Shown: one piece after another, positions 1 through 11,300 of the stretch
Numbering within the stretch: the stretch's first letter is position 1
Layout: each line of letters starts with the position of its first letter
Source: Nematostella vectensis
Taxonomy: Eukaryota; Cnidaria; Anthozoa; Actiniaria; Edwardsiidae
NCBI RefSeq assembly: GCF_932526225.1
Contig: NC_064040.1
Location: forward strand, 7,165,181 to 7,229,180
Length of the DNA stretch: 64,000 nt
Reading direction: 5' to 3'
The notes under the pieces: generated by a model
Seen by the model: the letters and a program-made list of their open reading frames with translations, nothing else
Database searches by the model: none
Told to the model about the DNA's origin: nothing
Program-made: the position numbers and the translations under genes

Positions 1-2
1 AC

Positions 3-1007
3 CTGTGATCCAGTTAAAACGATTGTCTTCCCAAGATTCTCCATCATAAAAGAGAGGGCTGAGGCAGTATAAGCCATTGTATCAGTGCCATGAATAACTA
101 CAAATCCATTGTAGCTATCATAGTGCTTCTGAATGTCAAGCGCCATCATAACCCAGTCTTCGATCATCAGGTTTGATGAATCCTTGATCGGAACATACTC
201 TTTAATGTAGTATAGTACTCGAACATTATATGGAGACACCCTGTAGGGAAAATAGTACAAAAAATATATAATTTGCCTATACCAAAACTAAAATTAATTG
301 CACTTTAATGGCTAGGGTATATATTTTGAAATTATAGGCATGTCTGGAAGGACACAGCAATATCAGCTCTAATAAAACTGTTATTATTTAAATTGCGTGG
401 AGTAAAATAAAAAACGTCACTTGTTAAGGTGGGCTGATCCTAGTTGCTAAGAGAATTCGAGAATATTGTTGAGGCTATGACAACGACTATTTTTTAATAA
501 TTAATGACCGAAATTGCTTGTTTTGGAAATAAATGAATCAACTTTCCATAGAATAGTAAAAATAAGATATTTTAATTTTTTGAGGATGAGCCTAGGCAAA
601 ACAATTAACACCACCGTCTTTGCTAATGAGTTTTTAAGTATGGACGTAATTAATTCTACATTCGAAGTATTATTCCTAGTATAAATTAACATACGGCATA
701 GCAAGTTCTTCTAGCTCCAAACTTTCGGATTGTGTCTGTTGTTGGTTCTTCCTAGTAGCCATGAAGACTTCGTCGTAAAGCATGGGAAGGCGTTTAATCT
801 GTTTTTGGAGAAAACCGGTCTTCGGTTGATATCCTGCAAACAAAAGTACTCCTTCAGTCTCAAAATTATTTACGGTGGATTAAAAAAAAAAGCACAACTG
901 AGACTACAAGCAAAGGATTACTAACCGGATTGTGTCTTTTCCATACCGATAGTTCCACCAGTATACAAGACGAGAACGCGGGCTGTTCTCGGCTCCATTT
1001 CTTCCAT
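3..1007 (-). CDS. ASPG: L-asparaginase (ASPG-like), 5' three exons, partial
   Basis: Hydrolyses L-asparagine to aspartate and ammonia; animal ASPG proteins carry this domain N-terminally, often with ankyrin repeats after it. Exons in transcription order are 926-1007, 695-833 and 3-240. All junctions are GT-AG and the phases match (82 nt, 139 nt, 238 nt). Exon 1 starts MEEMEPRTARVLVLYTGGTI and holds the first catalytic-Thr motif TGGTIG. Exon 3 holds the second signature, HGTDTMAYTAS, then GKTIVLTGSQ, ending at a donor at bases 1-2. Spacing between these motifs is typical of the family. The ATG at 1007 is chosen because it lies just before TGGT, with a second in-frame ATG three codons later. 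The rest of the gene is off the left edge, so ankyrin repeats cannot be judged. Intron 1 is short (92 bp); intron 2 is about 450 bp and AT-rich. Confidence 0.9.
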
Positions 1008-1244
1008 TATAGTAAATCGCGTAAAAGTTAAAGCATTAGACAGAGAAATAGAACTACCCTACGCTAATTCCTCATGTGAATTGACTTATCATACTTGGTC
1101 ACCTGTTCCTACACCTTTTCAGATCATCACGAGGCAAATATGGCCGACGCTACATTTACTCATTTTCATCTCGCGGGGGTGTATAGGGGGCGTATACTAT
1201 GACGTTGCCACAGGCAAACCGACTTTACATATTTGAGTCGATTA

Positions 1245-1405
1245 TGCCTAGTGCACACCAGCGACATAACGACATGGGCGCACTCACTCTTATCTTCGAC
1301 ATAAGAGAAAAAACATTTCTTTTATGTCATTATGTCCATATCGTTATGTCTGGCTAAACATAGTACGTGTGCCCATGTCGTTATGTTGTTAGTGTGCACT
1401 AGGCA
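1245..1405. mobile_element. Palindromic MITE copy 1 (PIF/Harbinger-type target duplication)
   Basis: The terminal inverted repeats begin TGCCTAGTGCACAC and end in their complement, and the interior is also largely self-complementary (gacataacgacatggg motifs). The element is flanked by TTA on both sides (1242-1244, 1406-1408), the 3-bp TWA duplication typical of PIF/Harbinger insertion. It lies between the 5' end of the asparaginase gene and the 3' end of AVEN. Related copies are at 14899-15089 and 63697-63895. Confidence 0.85.
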
Positions 1406-1677
1406 TTAGAGAAATAAATACACAACCAGCAACAAAAATGTCTCCTCATGAAAGGATATATGTTTTTTTTTATCTTTAAATATTATAATTGCCAATAGAG
1501 CGAGCTAATCCGGCAATGAAGGGCAGCAGTGGTGTGGATGCGCAAAGGCAAAATAATAACAGCAATAACAGCAGTTCTGCCTATCTGTTTTGAAGATATT
1601 ATTCTCCTTTTACTAAAACAAATACTTTCTATGTTACATTTATTTTATTTTTCTCATATTGTACAACAACATCTCTA

Positions 1678-4600
1678 CTAAGATAAAACACTATCAAGCC
1701 AATCTTCCAGGTCTTGCTCTGTCTCGGATTGTCTTTTTGTTTCGCCTTTCTCGGAATCAACAGAAGTGTTCAGTAGTGGCTGTTCCTTTGGGGCATGCTG
1801 TGAAAAACAAAAATTTAAGTTAAAGATTGCAAACTTTTAAGGACATGTGAAGAAACCAGACAAAGGGATGATAGTTTTGCCTCCAACAACCCTTATGTAG
1901 GGTGGCCCTCACTAGCAGGTGGAGAAGGAGAGGATTTAGCTAGCACAGAGTCATGGGTCATCTGCACCCCTCCCCCTACGTCCAGTAGAATTGGAAATTT
2001 ACAAAGAATATACAAGAGAAAATGGTACCTGTAGTCCCCTGAACCCCACAGCAAATACAAGGAATGACAAGGCTTGGCCCAAAGAAACCTCCCCCCACCT
2101 CACGCTGATTGCATAATACTAATCAAGAACCATTTCTGGCCCTTACCATAAAAGCCCCAGCCCCAGTTGATTGAAGTTCCTTGTCATCAGCTGAAGAATA
2201 TACTTGATTACTGAAAGGTGAAACTTTATTCCCATTCACTGGCTTTTTACTGGACACTGCATTTAGCTTTGTGTTATCCAGAGACAAAAGGAAATCGAGT
2301 TCACTATCAATGACAGAGCCTGTCTGGTCCTTAGAGGTATTGTGTGATTGATAAGAATAGACCCCAGAGGCTACATCTCTCAATGATGAATGCAAATGAG
2401 TGGTGGGTGGAGCTTCTGTGACTGACAGCTGTCTATTATCATGCCTATCATCTTTGGTGGTTGATGACGGCTTTTCAATATAATGATGTTTCAAGGTCTC
2501 TACTGTACAACTGCTAGCTTGTTTTTCTGCAGTAAGTGTTAAAGTAGAGGCAGTGTAGTAACTATTTCCAGTGCCATCTACAGCCTTCTCAACTTGATCT
2601 AAGCAGCGAAGACTTGAAGATGGCTGAAAATATAAGAAAATTGCTTTGAGACAATCTTTCACAGCAATTCTTGCCATTATAGTAAAATTTACAAATGTAA
2701 CACTCACATTTATTTCTTTATCATCGATATGTAGCTTTCTGTAAATAGGTAGACCTTGAAGTGCTTCCGCCAGAGAAGCCAAATTGATCTCTAATCCTTC
2801 TGATGCAGCCTGGAAATAAATCAACCATTTGACTTAAATCAACTTACTTTTAGGATATAAATTTCATTCATTATATTGACTACTAGGTTAAACCAGCTTT
2901 GATTACTTATTTTAATTCATTATAATGAATTTTAAGTGCCTATATATACAGTAGAAAAGATTAGTACAAAATTCATACAACCTGTGACATGGTATCTTCC
3001 TCCCATTCTTTCTCTGCCTGGAATCTGAATTGTGAGTCTGGGTTGCCTGAAAATGCAAACAAAACCAGTCCATCTATAGAGCAGTGACTTAATGGACATT
3101 ATTTGTGGCTGCATTACTTATTTCCTTCAGACATTCCATCAATTCACCTGCTTTCTCAACCAGATTAGCAAAATCTTCTCCTCTGCTTGTAACTAATGTT
3201 CTTTGGTCTTCTTCATCTGCAACTAAAAATAAGGGGGAGTAATGTTAATTACTATATACTTGGCGGGAACTTTATAAGAACGCACGCTCTGATTGGTTTA
3301 CTATCTCGGAATAATGGAATAGTATTCACCATAAAAAAAACTTGCTTTTTACACCATAAATTATTTAGCAATTTTAGCATTTTTGCTAAAATTGATTAAG
3401 ATTCATTGTCGGCTTTAAACTCCCTGTGTTTTGACAATTTCCTGTGGGAATGATTTTTCAAGGCATGCAATAAATTCAAAGTTAGTAAATCTACCTTCAC
3501 ATCTGTGGAGGATTCAAAGTGAAAGAAATAATTTCTACGATCAAATTTGTAAAAATGACATTTCAAGCGGGACTAAATAATGTTAGTCAAAATTTGTATA
3601 TTGTCTTCATTGGACGTTCTGTATTTCGTGGTGGTTAATTAAAAGCATTGTGTGGAAAAACAGAATGAATTTCATCAACCATCATCATCAATCATCAAGT
3701 TTATTTCACCAAATAATAGTATTGATAATAATGCAAAAAATAGTGATGATGAGGAGTCTACTAAAAGCACAATGCTTATGAGGTGTAGACCCCTGTCGCA
3801 GACTAAGTAGGGTCTCTACTAAAATATATATGAATGTTCTTGATTTGACTAAGGAATCCTTATTATTAAATTTACATGTGGCTGATTTGATTAAATAAAG
3901 TAGAATCATATCCTATAAATCAATAGCTGCTTTTTGAGAGAGGATATTGTCCTTTACAATCTTTTTTAACATATTTACTGATCTGCATTGTTTTGCTAAC
4001 AAGCAAAATCTTAAAAAAAGATACAGACATCAACAACTCTCAGAAGCAACCATTAATAAAGGTTAACAAAGTTGGAAATTCGGATAAAATAATTACAGCA
4101 AAATGTGTCTTGTTCAGTCCCCGCCAAGTACATACTAAAACAATTCTTCTCCTCAGGCTCAGCAAATAGCGGTGGAATAGCGGTTAAATGTCGAGGGATG
4201 TTTCCAGATAGAATATCATGATGGGAGGTCCAACATATTTTCAGGTAGTTGAAACTTTGACTGGTACTTTTTGAGAATCCCTGGGTCTACTTACTGTCAA
4301 GACCTCCCTCCCCTAAGCGGAGAAGTTGAGATCGCCTACCCTTCCCAGGCGCCAGGTGACTTGAGATGTCGCCAAGTAAATTTTCTGGCAAGTCCTCCCT
4401 TCCCCTTGCTCACCAGGGGCCTTGAGATGACCTCCCCTCCGCTAGTACACTGGGGGACTTGAGATATCCTGAGTCTACTTACAGTAAAGACCTACCCTCC
4501 CCTAGTACACCAGGAGATTTGAGATGTGAACTTACTGTCAAGTCCTTCATATCTATCCCAGTTGGTTGTAAGATGACGACGTGAAAACCACCTACTCTCA

Positions 4601-5039
4601 TCCAAAGGCTAACATAAGAAAGATACAGTAAGAATCTACAAGCATGCAAGGTATACACATATGCAATACTGTAAAACATCATAAAATCAATTAAACTTAA
4701 GTAAGTTTATCATCAATTTAATTGCTAAGCATCAGAACAGACATATCAACTTGTAAAGGTGTATATACTTAATTGATCTACGATGGCTTAATCTTACAAA
4801 ACTTTATGATAATTGAGTTAATGACTTTTACTGTTTCTTGTAAGTTACTAATGAAGCTGATGTAGCATTATTTTTTCTACCGTTGTTTGCGAACATGTTT
4901 CTTGATTCTCCTTCTCTCCTGGTTTCACGTCAGCACTATCTGTGGGTTTATCAGGTTTACCAGCACCCTTCTTAACAGGTATACCATGCTTTTTCTTGTA
5001 CTGCGCATTCTTTTTTCGTTTATGCTCATCAGGTCTCAT
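1678..5039 (-). CDS. AVEN: AVEN homologue, cell-death and ATM-activation regulator, complete
   Basis: Aven binds Bcl-xL and Apaf-1 to restrain apoptosis and promotes ATM signalling. Exons: 4849-5039, 4536-4594, 3148-3222, 2982-3046, 2708-2809, 2147-2623, 1678-1797. Phases agree at every junction, giving about 362 aa, close to the vertebrate length. Family landmarks in order: TTNWDRYEGLD (vertebrate SNWDRYQDIE), NPDSQFRFQAEKEWEEDT (SFSQFRFAEEKEW), LASLAEALQGLPIYRKL, DSELDFLLSLD (EELDLLLNLD), and the C-terminal signature DLEDWLDSVLS just before TAG. The N-terminal exon is Lys-rich rather than the RGG-rich form seen in mammals. The exon-1 donor is uncertain: GTAACT at 4848 is used here, but a GTAGAA donor slightly upstream in the transcript is also in phase. 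Two AATAAA signals lie about 30 nt past the stop (1640-1651). Confidence 0.9.
3660..3930 (-). repeat. Possible retroposon 3' tail in AVEN intron 2
   Basis: Read on the minus strand this segment ends with an AT-rich tail (gtgaaataaacttgatgatga) preceded by a short low-complexity region, the usual look of a LINE or SINE 3' end. No coding remnant was recognised. It lies in the intron between AVEN exons 2 and 3. Confidence 0.3.
4275..4560. repeat. Degenerate minisatellite grown from the AVEN exon-2 donor
   Basis: Units of about 50-70 bp carry the themes 'tacttactgtcaagacct', 'ccctcccctagtacaccagg' and 'cttgagat'. The real AVEN exon-2 end and donor (4536/4535, read GACAG-TAAG on the minus strand) is the outermost copy. 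Donor-like copies recur near 4480 and 4292. The repeat therefore includes the 5' splice site and some exon sequence. Confidence 0.65.
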
Positions 5040-5582
5040 TTCTCACAAGCTAAAGAAATTGATAACTAGCGGGCTGGTCAGCGGACGTGTGATATTTTGT
5101 CAGTGAGGGAGGGGGGGGGGGGGCTAGAATTTATGCACCATTTTCTGTAGCTTATTACACATCTTTTTAGACAATATCGTAATGCGTTATATTTTTATTG
5201 AAAAAAAAATAGAAAGAAGGAAAAACACACATATATCATTATGTTTTGTGTGTTGATAATGATGATGATGTTTTATTGGTACCATATAACTTTACATAAC
5301 GTTACATAGGTTGTTTCAACCAATAAATTTCTATACTTCCTCACCTTATTACATTCCCTTTTTTCCTTTCCTTATAAACATACACAGAAAAATGTGCTTT
5401 GCAACAGCCTTTTGTGTTTCGTGTTCTCTAGCGCGCCCTAGCCCCTTCCCCAGTGTAATTTCCTTTTCCTCGACAGGACCGCGGGCGCGAGTCGCAAACA
5501 AAATGGCGGACGAAGCTTCGTTGATTGCATAAGTAGACTATGTCTGGATCTCGGCTGTTATCTCCCCAAGCAAAGTTTTAGA
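5040..5582. promoter_or_regulatory. Putative bidirectional promoter, AVEN / SDHAF1
   Basis: The two start codons (AVEN 5039 minus, SDHAF1 5583 plus) face away from each other across this interval, so both promoters must be here unless further upstream exons exist. It holds a poly-G run (5108-5122), a tail-like 'gatgatgatgttttattgg' stretch near 5260 that resembles retroposon debris, and a GC-richer part with 'gaccgcgggcgcgagtcg' near 5476. No TATA box was identified. The promoter role is inferred from gene layout. Confidence 0.5.
5503..5532 (+). CDS. Short upstream ORF before SDHAF1
   Basis: An ATG in a good context (acaaaATGGCGG) opens a nine-codon frame, MADEASLIA, that stops at TAA 50 bp before the SDHAF1 ATG. 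If the transcript starts upstream of it, this uORF could dampen translation. It is not in frame with SDHAF1. The transcript start is not visible, so the role is inference. Confidence 0.35.
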   Translation: MADEASLIA

Positions 5583-5831
5583 ATGCGTCATAGTAAGATA
5601 CAAAAACAAGTTCTATCTCTCTTTCGCCAATTCTTGCGAGAAAGTCGATCCAAACCAGGGTTTACGGACCATATCAGAGCCGAATTTCGTAAACATGCTG
5701 CTCTTCCAAGAACGGATGGACTAAGAATTGAGTACTTGCTGAGGAGGGGAGAAAGACAGCTCAAAGAACTGAAAAAAGTAGAATGCCAAGCTTTCGGATA
5801 TTTCGTCAAAGAAGAGGCTAATAAAAGGTGA
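5583..5831 (+). CDS. SDHAF1: Succinate dehydrogenase assembly factor 1 (LYR family)
   Basis: Mitochondrial-matrix chaperone that helps insert Fe-S clusters into the iron-sulphur subunit of complex II. The single-exon 82-residue protein begins MRHSKIQKQVLSLFRQFLRE and then has KPGFTDHIRAEFRKHAAL, RTDGLRIEYLLRRGERQLKEL. It aligns with animal SDHAF1 along its first 80 or so residues, including RHS.LQ.QVLSLYR, KPG, RAEFR.HA.LPR.D.LRIEYL.RRG.RQL. The tripeptide at the LYR position is LFR here, a conservative change. The long acidic tail of the human protein is absent. The ATG at 5583 corresponds to the family's usual start. A polyA signal AATAAA is at 5978-5983. The gene is head-to-head with AVEN. 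Confidence 0.93.
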   Translation: MRHSKIQKQVLSLFRQFLRESRSKPGFTDHIRAEFRKHAALPRTDGLRIEYLLRRGERQLKELKKVECQAFGYFVKEEANKR

Positions 5832-8336
5832 CATGAACGTTCTCTTATGAGTACGAATATAATTGACTGGAGGAAACACTACAACCTGTGCCTGGCGCTT
5901 GTGATATTTAATTTGGAACTAAAAAAACATTGAGATAGCCACCTTCACCAATGCTCGCTGGCACCAGAGAAGACTCTAATAAATAAGGGCTAAATGCTGA
6001 TTTGTAAATGTTCTGTCTTTAGCAGGGTTTGCTGTAGCCTTATACCTGTTGAAAAGTTTTTGAAAAAAAACACTTAAGTTTAATTTGTAAACAAAGACGT
6101 TACAAAATAAGATGGATAATGTTATGAATTGAATGAAATGTCTGCTCAGCAAATATGCTGTAAAAGCAAGAGACCAAGTGACTTAGCTTTGCTGTAATAG
6201 CAAGAGACCGAGTAACTTAACTTTGCTGTAATAGCAAGAGACCAAGTGACTTAACTTTGCTGTAATAGCAAGAGACCGAGTGACTTAACTTTGGGTGTGA
6301 CCCTATTTACAGGTGGATAACGAGCAATGAGAATAAAGTGAGATCTCACAACGTCAGGCATTATATATGATTTACACCTGTGCTACCCTAGCTTGTTATA
6401 AGCCTTTTTTTTTAGCCTGGCTCTAACTCAATAAACTGAAATTAACTGTTTCCTCACTTTGGTCTTTTGTTATCAGTGTGGGGCCAGTCTCAAAAATGAC
6501 CCTGGGCTTCTATTAGCCTTTCGGGCTTTAGTCTACTGTTAACAGATTCGTCTATATCAGTACGTCTCAGAAGACGATGGTATAGTTCCCTGGTTGGAAA
6601 CAAAGAGATAAAAGATAAAAGGTTTTTGAGGAGTACAAGTTTTAACTACTGTGGACTAATGTAATAGGCATGCAGCTAGTTCTCAACCTCTTATTGAAGC
6701 AAGTGGCTCATCTCTATAGCAAGAATTTTATGTCAATTTTCGTCTTTTGCTACTCATTCTACAAATCTTCCTTGCCTTTCTTCCCCTGCTCATGCGATTG
6801 GCATCTTAGCTGTTTTAATCTTTTCGTGTTCCTGGCGATTTATCCAACAATACTTGGTCTTCTTAAAGTAGATAAATATGCACAATCTGCCTTTCTCCCT
6901 TACTTCTCTCAAAGTGAGGGAAGATGGACTTTCAAAATAGAAGCCAGATGGTAGAAACCCAAATTAATACGGTTTCTAACCAAATATGGAATATTTTATG
7001 ACATACAGAGTATGACGTTAGGGTCTAAGACTCTTTTTCAAGATAGCGGCCAAAATAATCGCAGGGAAACACGAATTGCTGCAAGTTTACGTGAAAATTG
7101 TCGATTTATACAATTCTATCATATAATATTATTCTGTTATATAGAATATAATAAAAATGAATTTATACAAGCAGACTGCCAAATATGATAAACAATATCC
7201 TAAGGGACGGATCATTAGAAAAGTGAAGGGGGGAAGGGGCGGGGAGGTTTCAGTCGGGCATGTTTTTTTTTCTTGTCTCCAAGACGTTCATGATTTTTTT
7301 ATTTATTGTAATGAGTTTTTTTTTTGCTGTCTGGTTTGGGCTGCATGCAACTTTTTCCAGGCTTTTTATCGTGTATGAATTTTTTTTGTTCCTTACCCAC
7401 CCCCTTCACTTTTCTAATGTGGACTTTAAAAGCACACTAGCATACACACATTGGCACCAGTCGGGCCAAGACGGGACGCTAGCACAGTCTATTACCCGTG
7501 CAGTTCGGCAACCATGGATAGCTGTTTCGTCCTTATTAGGAATCGTCAGCATGGCATAGCCGGTTTGCCTCAGTTAAACTTCATCGGCAAAAAAACTGCA
7601 GGGCGACTTCGACTCGAACGAAGTGCTTTAAACCACAGCTTAGATCCATGTGGGATCTAGAGCTGCGACCGGGCTAGCGTGATGCCAATTGTGCGGATCA
7701 CGCTTGATAAGTGAGGCGAGTGTGTGGTATTCTGGAATGGTGGAGAGAATCGGCCGTGTTTGTTGATTTAAGCGCCTTGAAACTTATCTGACACTGCGTA
7801 TTTTGCGCTACGCTTGTGAAACCTTTGCGCGCATGCGCAGGCACAAGCCAACGCATTCTCAATTATTGAAAAAAGCCAATTGGCAAGCACGACACTTGAA
7901 GACTATTAAGCCTTTTATAGTTTAGACCAACCCATAATTGCTTTAGCTTAAAAGCACATTAAAAATACCCTCAGCCGAGGAATTATGGTAATATCAAGTC
8001 TTAAAATAAAAAGTTTATTCTCAGATTAAGGACTTTTCCCCTTGGGTAAAATACCTGATTATTTAAGTTCGTTTTTTAAACTGAAAAAGTACCAGTATTT
8101 TTAAATTCTGAATTTTGCTCGCGCCTGTAGGATAAACAAGCAATGATCCTCTTAATTCATTGAGTTTTTCGTATAGTTTGCCAGACTATTAATGATTCCG
8201 GCTTATCAAGTTGTTTAAATTACAGTGCCAAGTTACTTGGTGAGTAATTAAGCTGTGCAGAGCAAACACGCGTGGTTTGTGAACTAGGAGCGTGCTAATA
8301 CCTCAACGACCATCACAGCGGCGCGCAGCACTTCTA
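5832..8336. other. Intergenic, no supported gene
   Basis: It holds the SDHAF1 3' UTR, a 34-bp tandem repeat (separate entry), and AT-rich DNA with T-runs at 7261-7390. ORFs of 60-100 codons in this stretch are low-complexity and match no family I recognise. Confidence 0.6.
6158..6292. repeat. 34-bp tandem repeat, about four copies
   Basis: The unit is 'tgctgtaatagcaagagacc' followed by 'gagtgacttaactt'. Copies differ by a few transitions (accga / accaa, gtaac / gtgac). It lies about 330 bp past the SDHAF1 stop. Confidence 0.8.
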
Positions 8337-11300
8337 ATGGTAAGCTAATAAGAATCGTACAGTATTTATGTTGAGCGAACAATTGAAATTTTTGCAACCG
8401 TTTATTCGTTGATACCTTGTATTGTGTTATCGCCTAACCGCCTCTTCTATTTAAAATGTTGAATCCCCAGCAATTCCTTTACAATATATAAATACTTAAA
8501 AAATTCTGATACTAATTGCACTACGCTATTGTATTCATACCAATTGCTATCTGCTGATGTGCAGCAAGTGTAATTTTCATATAAAATAGGTGTGCCTTTC
8601 TGCCGCTGTAGATTGATATCAATTCGTTAAGAATAGCCAAAGGATATAAATTATACCCTTGTTTAATAGACTGTATGTCTATACTGATAATTACGGTTGA
8701 ATTTCAATTATTTCTGTATAAAAACTTAAGCCTTTACTTACTTAAAAAAACTAAAATACTTTTTGGAGATAGCAGCCGTTTAATCTGAATGTTGGGCTTA
8801 ACGAACAATTCCAAATGTTTGCAAATTTGGATAACTTCAAATGTTTAAAATTGGCTCCCCATCAGAGAGTATTGCCATAAGTGTATGACCTGTCTTTTTT
8901 TCGGTTTGTTTGCCAAACAGCAGGTAAAATCCTTATCCTTGCATGAGTAGCGTACATCTCAATTACAAAAGTACGGTGTGTTCGCCTCGACTACAAGTGT
9001 GATTTTAAACGAGTACGATGTAATAATGTTTATTGAAGGCGCAAGCTTCTAGTAATTGATTTACTTCCTGGCGCGACAAGAACGACCAGATGTAGTGTTA
9101 TTACCCAACTAGTGTGAGTTATTTGTCGCAGAATCGCCTGACATGTATTCCCCACATGAGAAAAAAACCTCCCCCATTGCAACGTAACCACTATAATTGA
9201 CCTTTCTTTTTTTGAAGGAGGGCGAGAGAAGTGGGAAAGGGAGTATGGAGCTAACATAGGTTTTAAGGAGAAGGTTTTTAAAGTTGAATACACAAAGTGG
9301 GGTGGGGGCTGGAACTAAATAGTTTCGAAGGAAAGGTGGCATATTAAAAACCCGGATTTCAGTAAGGAAACCTGAAACAAATTGAAAACAAAATTAATTT
9401 CTTACCAGCCTCTTTTAGGGGAAAAAAGGTTTATATCATACAGTCGTAGCTCTATTTTGATATCTGTAAAAACGGTCACCCCCGGGACAGTGCTAAGCGG
9501 TCTTTTTATAGAGGTTGGCAACATAATGGGGGGGGGGGGGGGGTTCAGAAGAAAAACAAAATTATAAAAAGTAATGGTATAAACTACAGTGCTTGAGTTA
9601 TCAATCTTTCGGTAAGTACGATGGTCTCCTATTAAATCAACTAACGATTTCAAATAAATGTCGTAGATTTGTCTTCCATTTTTCCACTAACCATAGATTT
9701 TTTCGTAGGATCGTCTGTCGGTGGAACAACTTGCAGGTAGGGAGGGGAGGGAGGGTTGTTAAAAGATCGCAATATAGTTGTAGCCAGCAAGTAGAGGCGT
9801 AGATAAAGCAAGGTTAAGGGTGAGGAGGGGTGGTTGGGTAACTTGTGCGAAATTCTAAAAAGTAGGAAAAGTTTCAAGATAAATGATTCACCTGATGAGA
9901 AAGAAGAAAAATGCTTTAAAATAAACGTAAACTAATTGGGAAGAAATATGAAAGTGGGAGCTGCAAATTGTCGACATCCTCAAGACAGTAGGTCTATCCT
10001 TGTAAAGTATAAAACCGTGTGTGATGATCACGCGATTGCGTTTTCACGTAGAATATAAAGATGCGTTTGATTGATCACGCGATTGTGTTTTCACGTAGAG
10101 TATAAAGATGCGTTTTATTGATCACGCAATTGCATTTTCACGTAGAGTACAAAGATGCCTTTGAACTATACAGCCGGCACGACCTCAGAGGAGTTGAGTA
10201 CCTGCGCAGTAAAGATCTTGGACCTGTAATGCGCATGCTCGGATTTAATCCTGGAGACCAGGAGCTTCAAGACATCACTAATGAGATTGATTACGGCAAG
10301 GGTGAGTATAATACCATATAAGGTCAGGGCATCACTAATGAGATTGATTATGGCAAGGGTGTGTATAATACCATATGAGGTCAAGACATCACTAATGAGA
10401 TTGATTATGGCAAGGGTGCGTATAATACCATATAAGGTCAGGGCATCACTAATGAGATTGATTATGGCAAAGATTGTCCCTCAGTAAAGACAAAACATTA
10501 TGGGAAGGGACTCTCTATTGGAGCAAACGGTGGTCTGGATGGGGATAGGGGAGAGAGGGGTGGTCACATGTTGTTATTATCAACTCTTTGTTGCCTCTAG
10601 AAACCTAGCAGTTTGTTATCTTTTTTAATTGTAATCCGTTATGCTTTCCAGGAGGAGGAACGATTGACTTCGAAGATTTCGTGAAAATGATGGAAGACCA
10701 GAAAAAGCCGAGTGAGGAAGAGGAAATTCGCACGGCTTTTGATGTCTTCGACTCTGACCACAAGGAGTTCATTGAGTCGGGCGATATCCGAGGTGCGCTA
10801 CATCGAGTGAATACCATCCCACCACGCGAGCTGGAGGAGATGCTGGTAGACCTGGACCTGGTCAGGGATAGAAAGTTCACTTTTGAAGGTAGAGTTCTCC
10901 ACAGTAAAATAAGATAACCCCTCTAATAGGCCTATGTCACAACAGCCTATACGAGGAGAGGTGGAACTAGACCTGATTACGGACCCTTTGGAGGTAGAGT
11001 TCTGCACAGCAAAGTAAGATACAACGGTGGATCTAGGGGGGGGGGGGGCAGCGGATCCCACCCCCACCCCTCCCTATTTTCAGATATTTGACTTTAAAAT
11101 AACAAATATAAGGAAATCTACGGAAGAAAAATGAATCTGCCCCTAACTTTTCCCTTTGGAACTCTTGGATCCACCCCTGATATATCTCTGCTAGATAGGC
11201 CGATTCGAGGATTCGTGGTGTTAGTGGAAGTCTACCTGATTATGGATAGTAAGGCCCATTATAGTTTATAGGTAAATGTAGGGTTAGAATATTTTTTAAA

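Noticed and set aside
7157-7660. Overlapping ORFs rich in Phe/Val
   Set aside because: Driven by T-runs and low complexity; the three frames overlap and none carries a recognisable motif.
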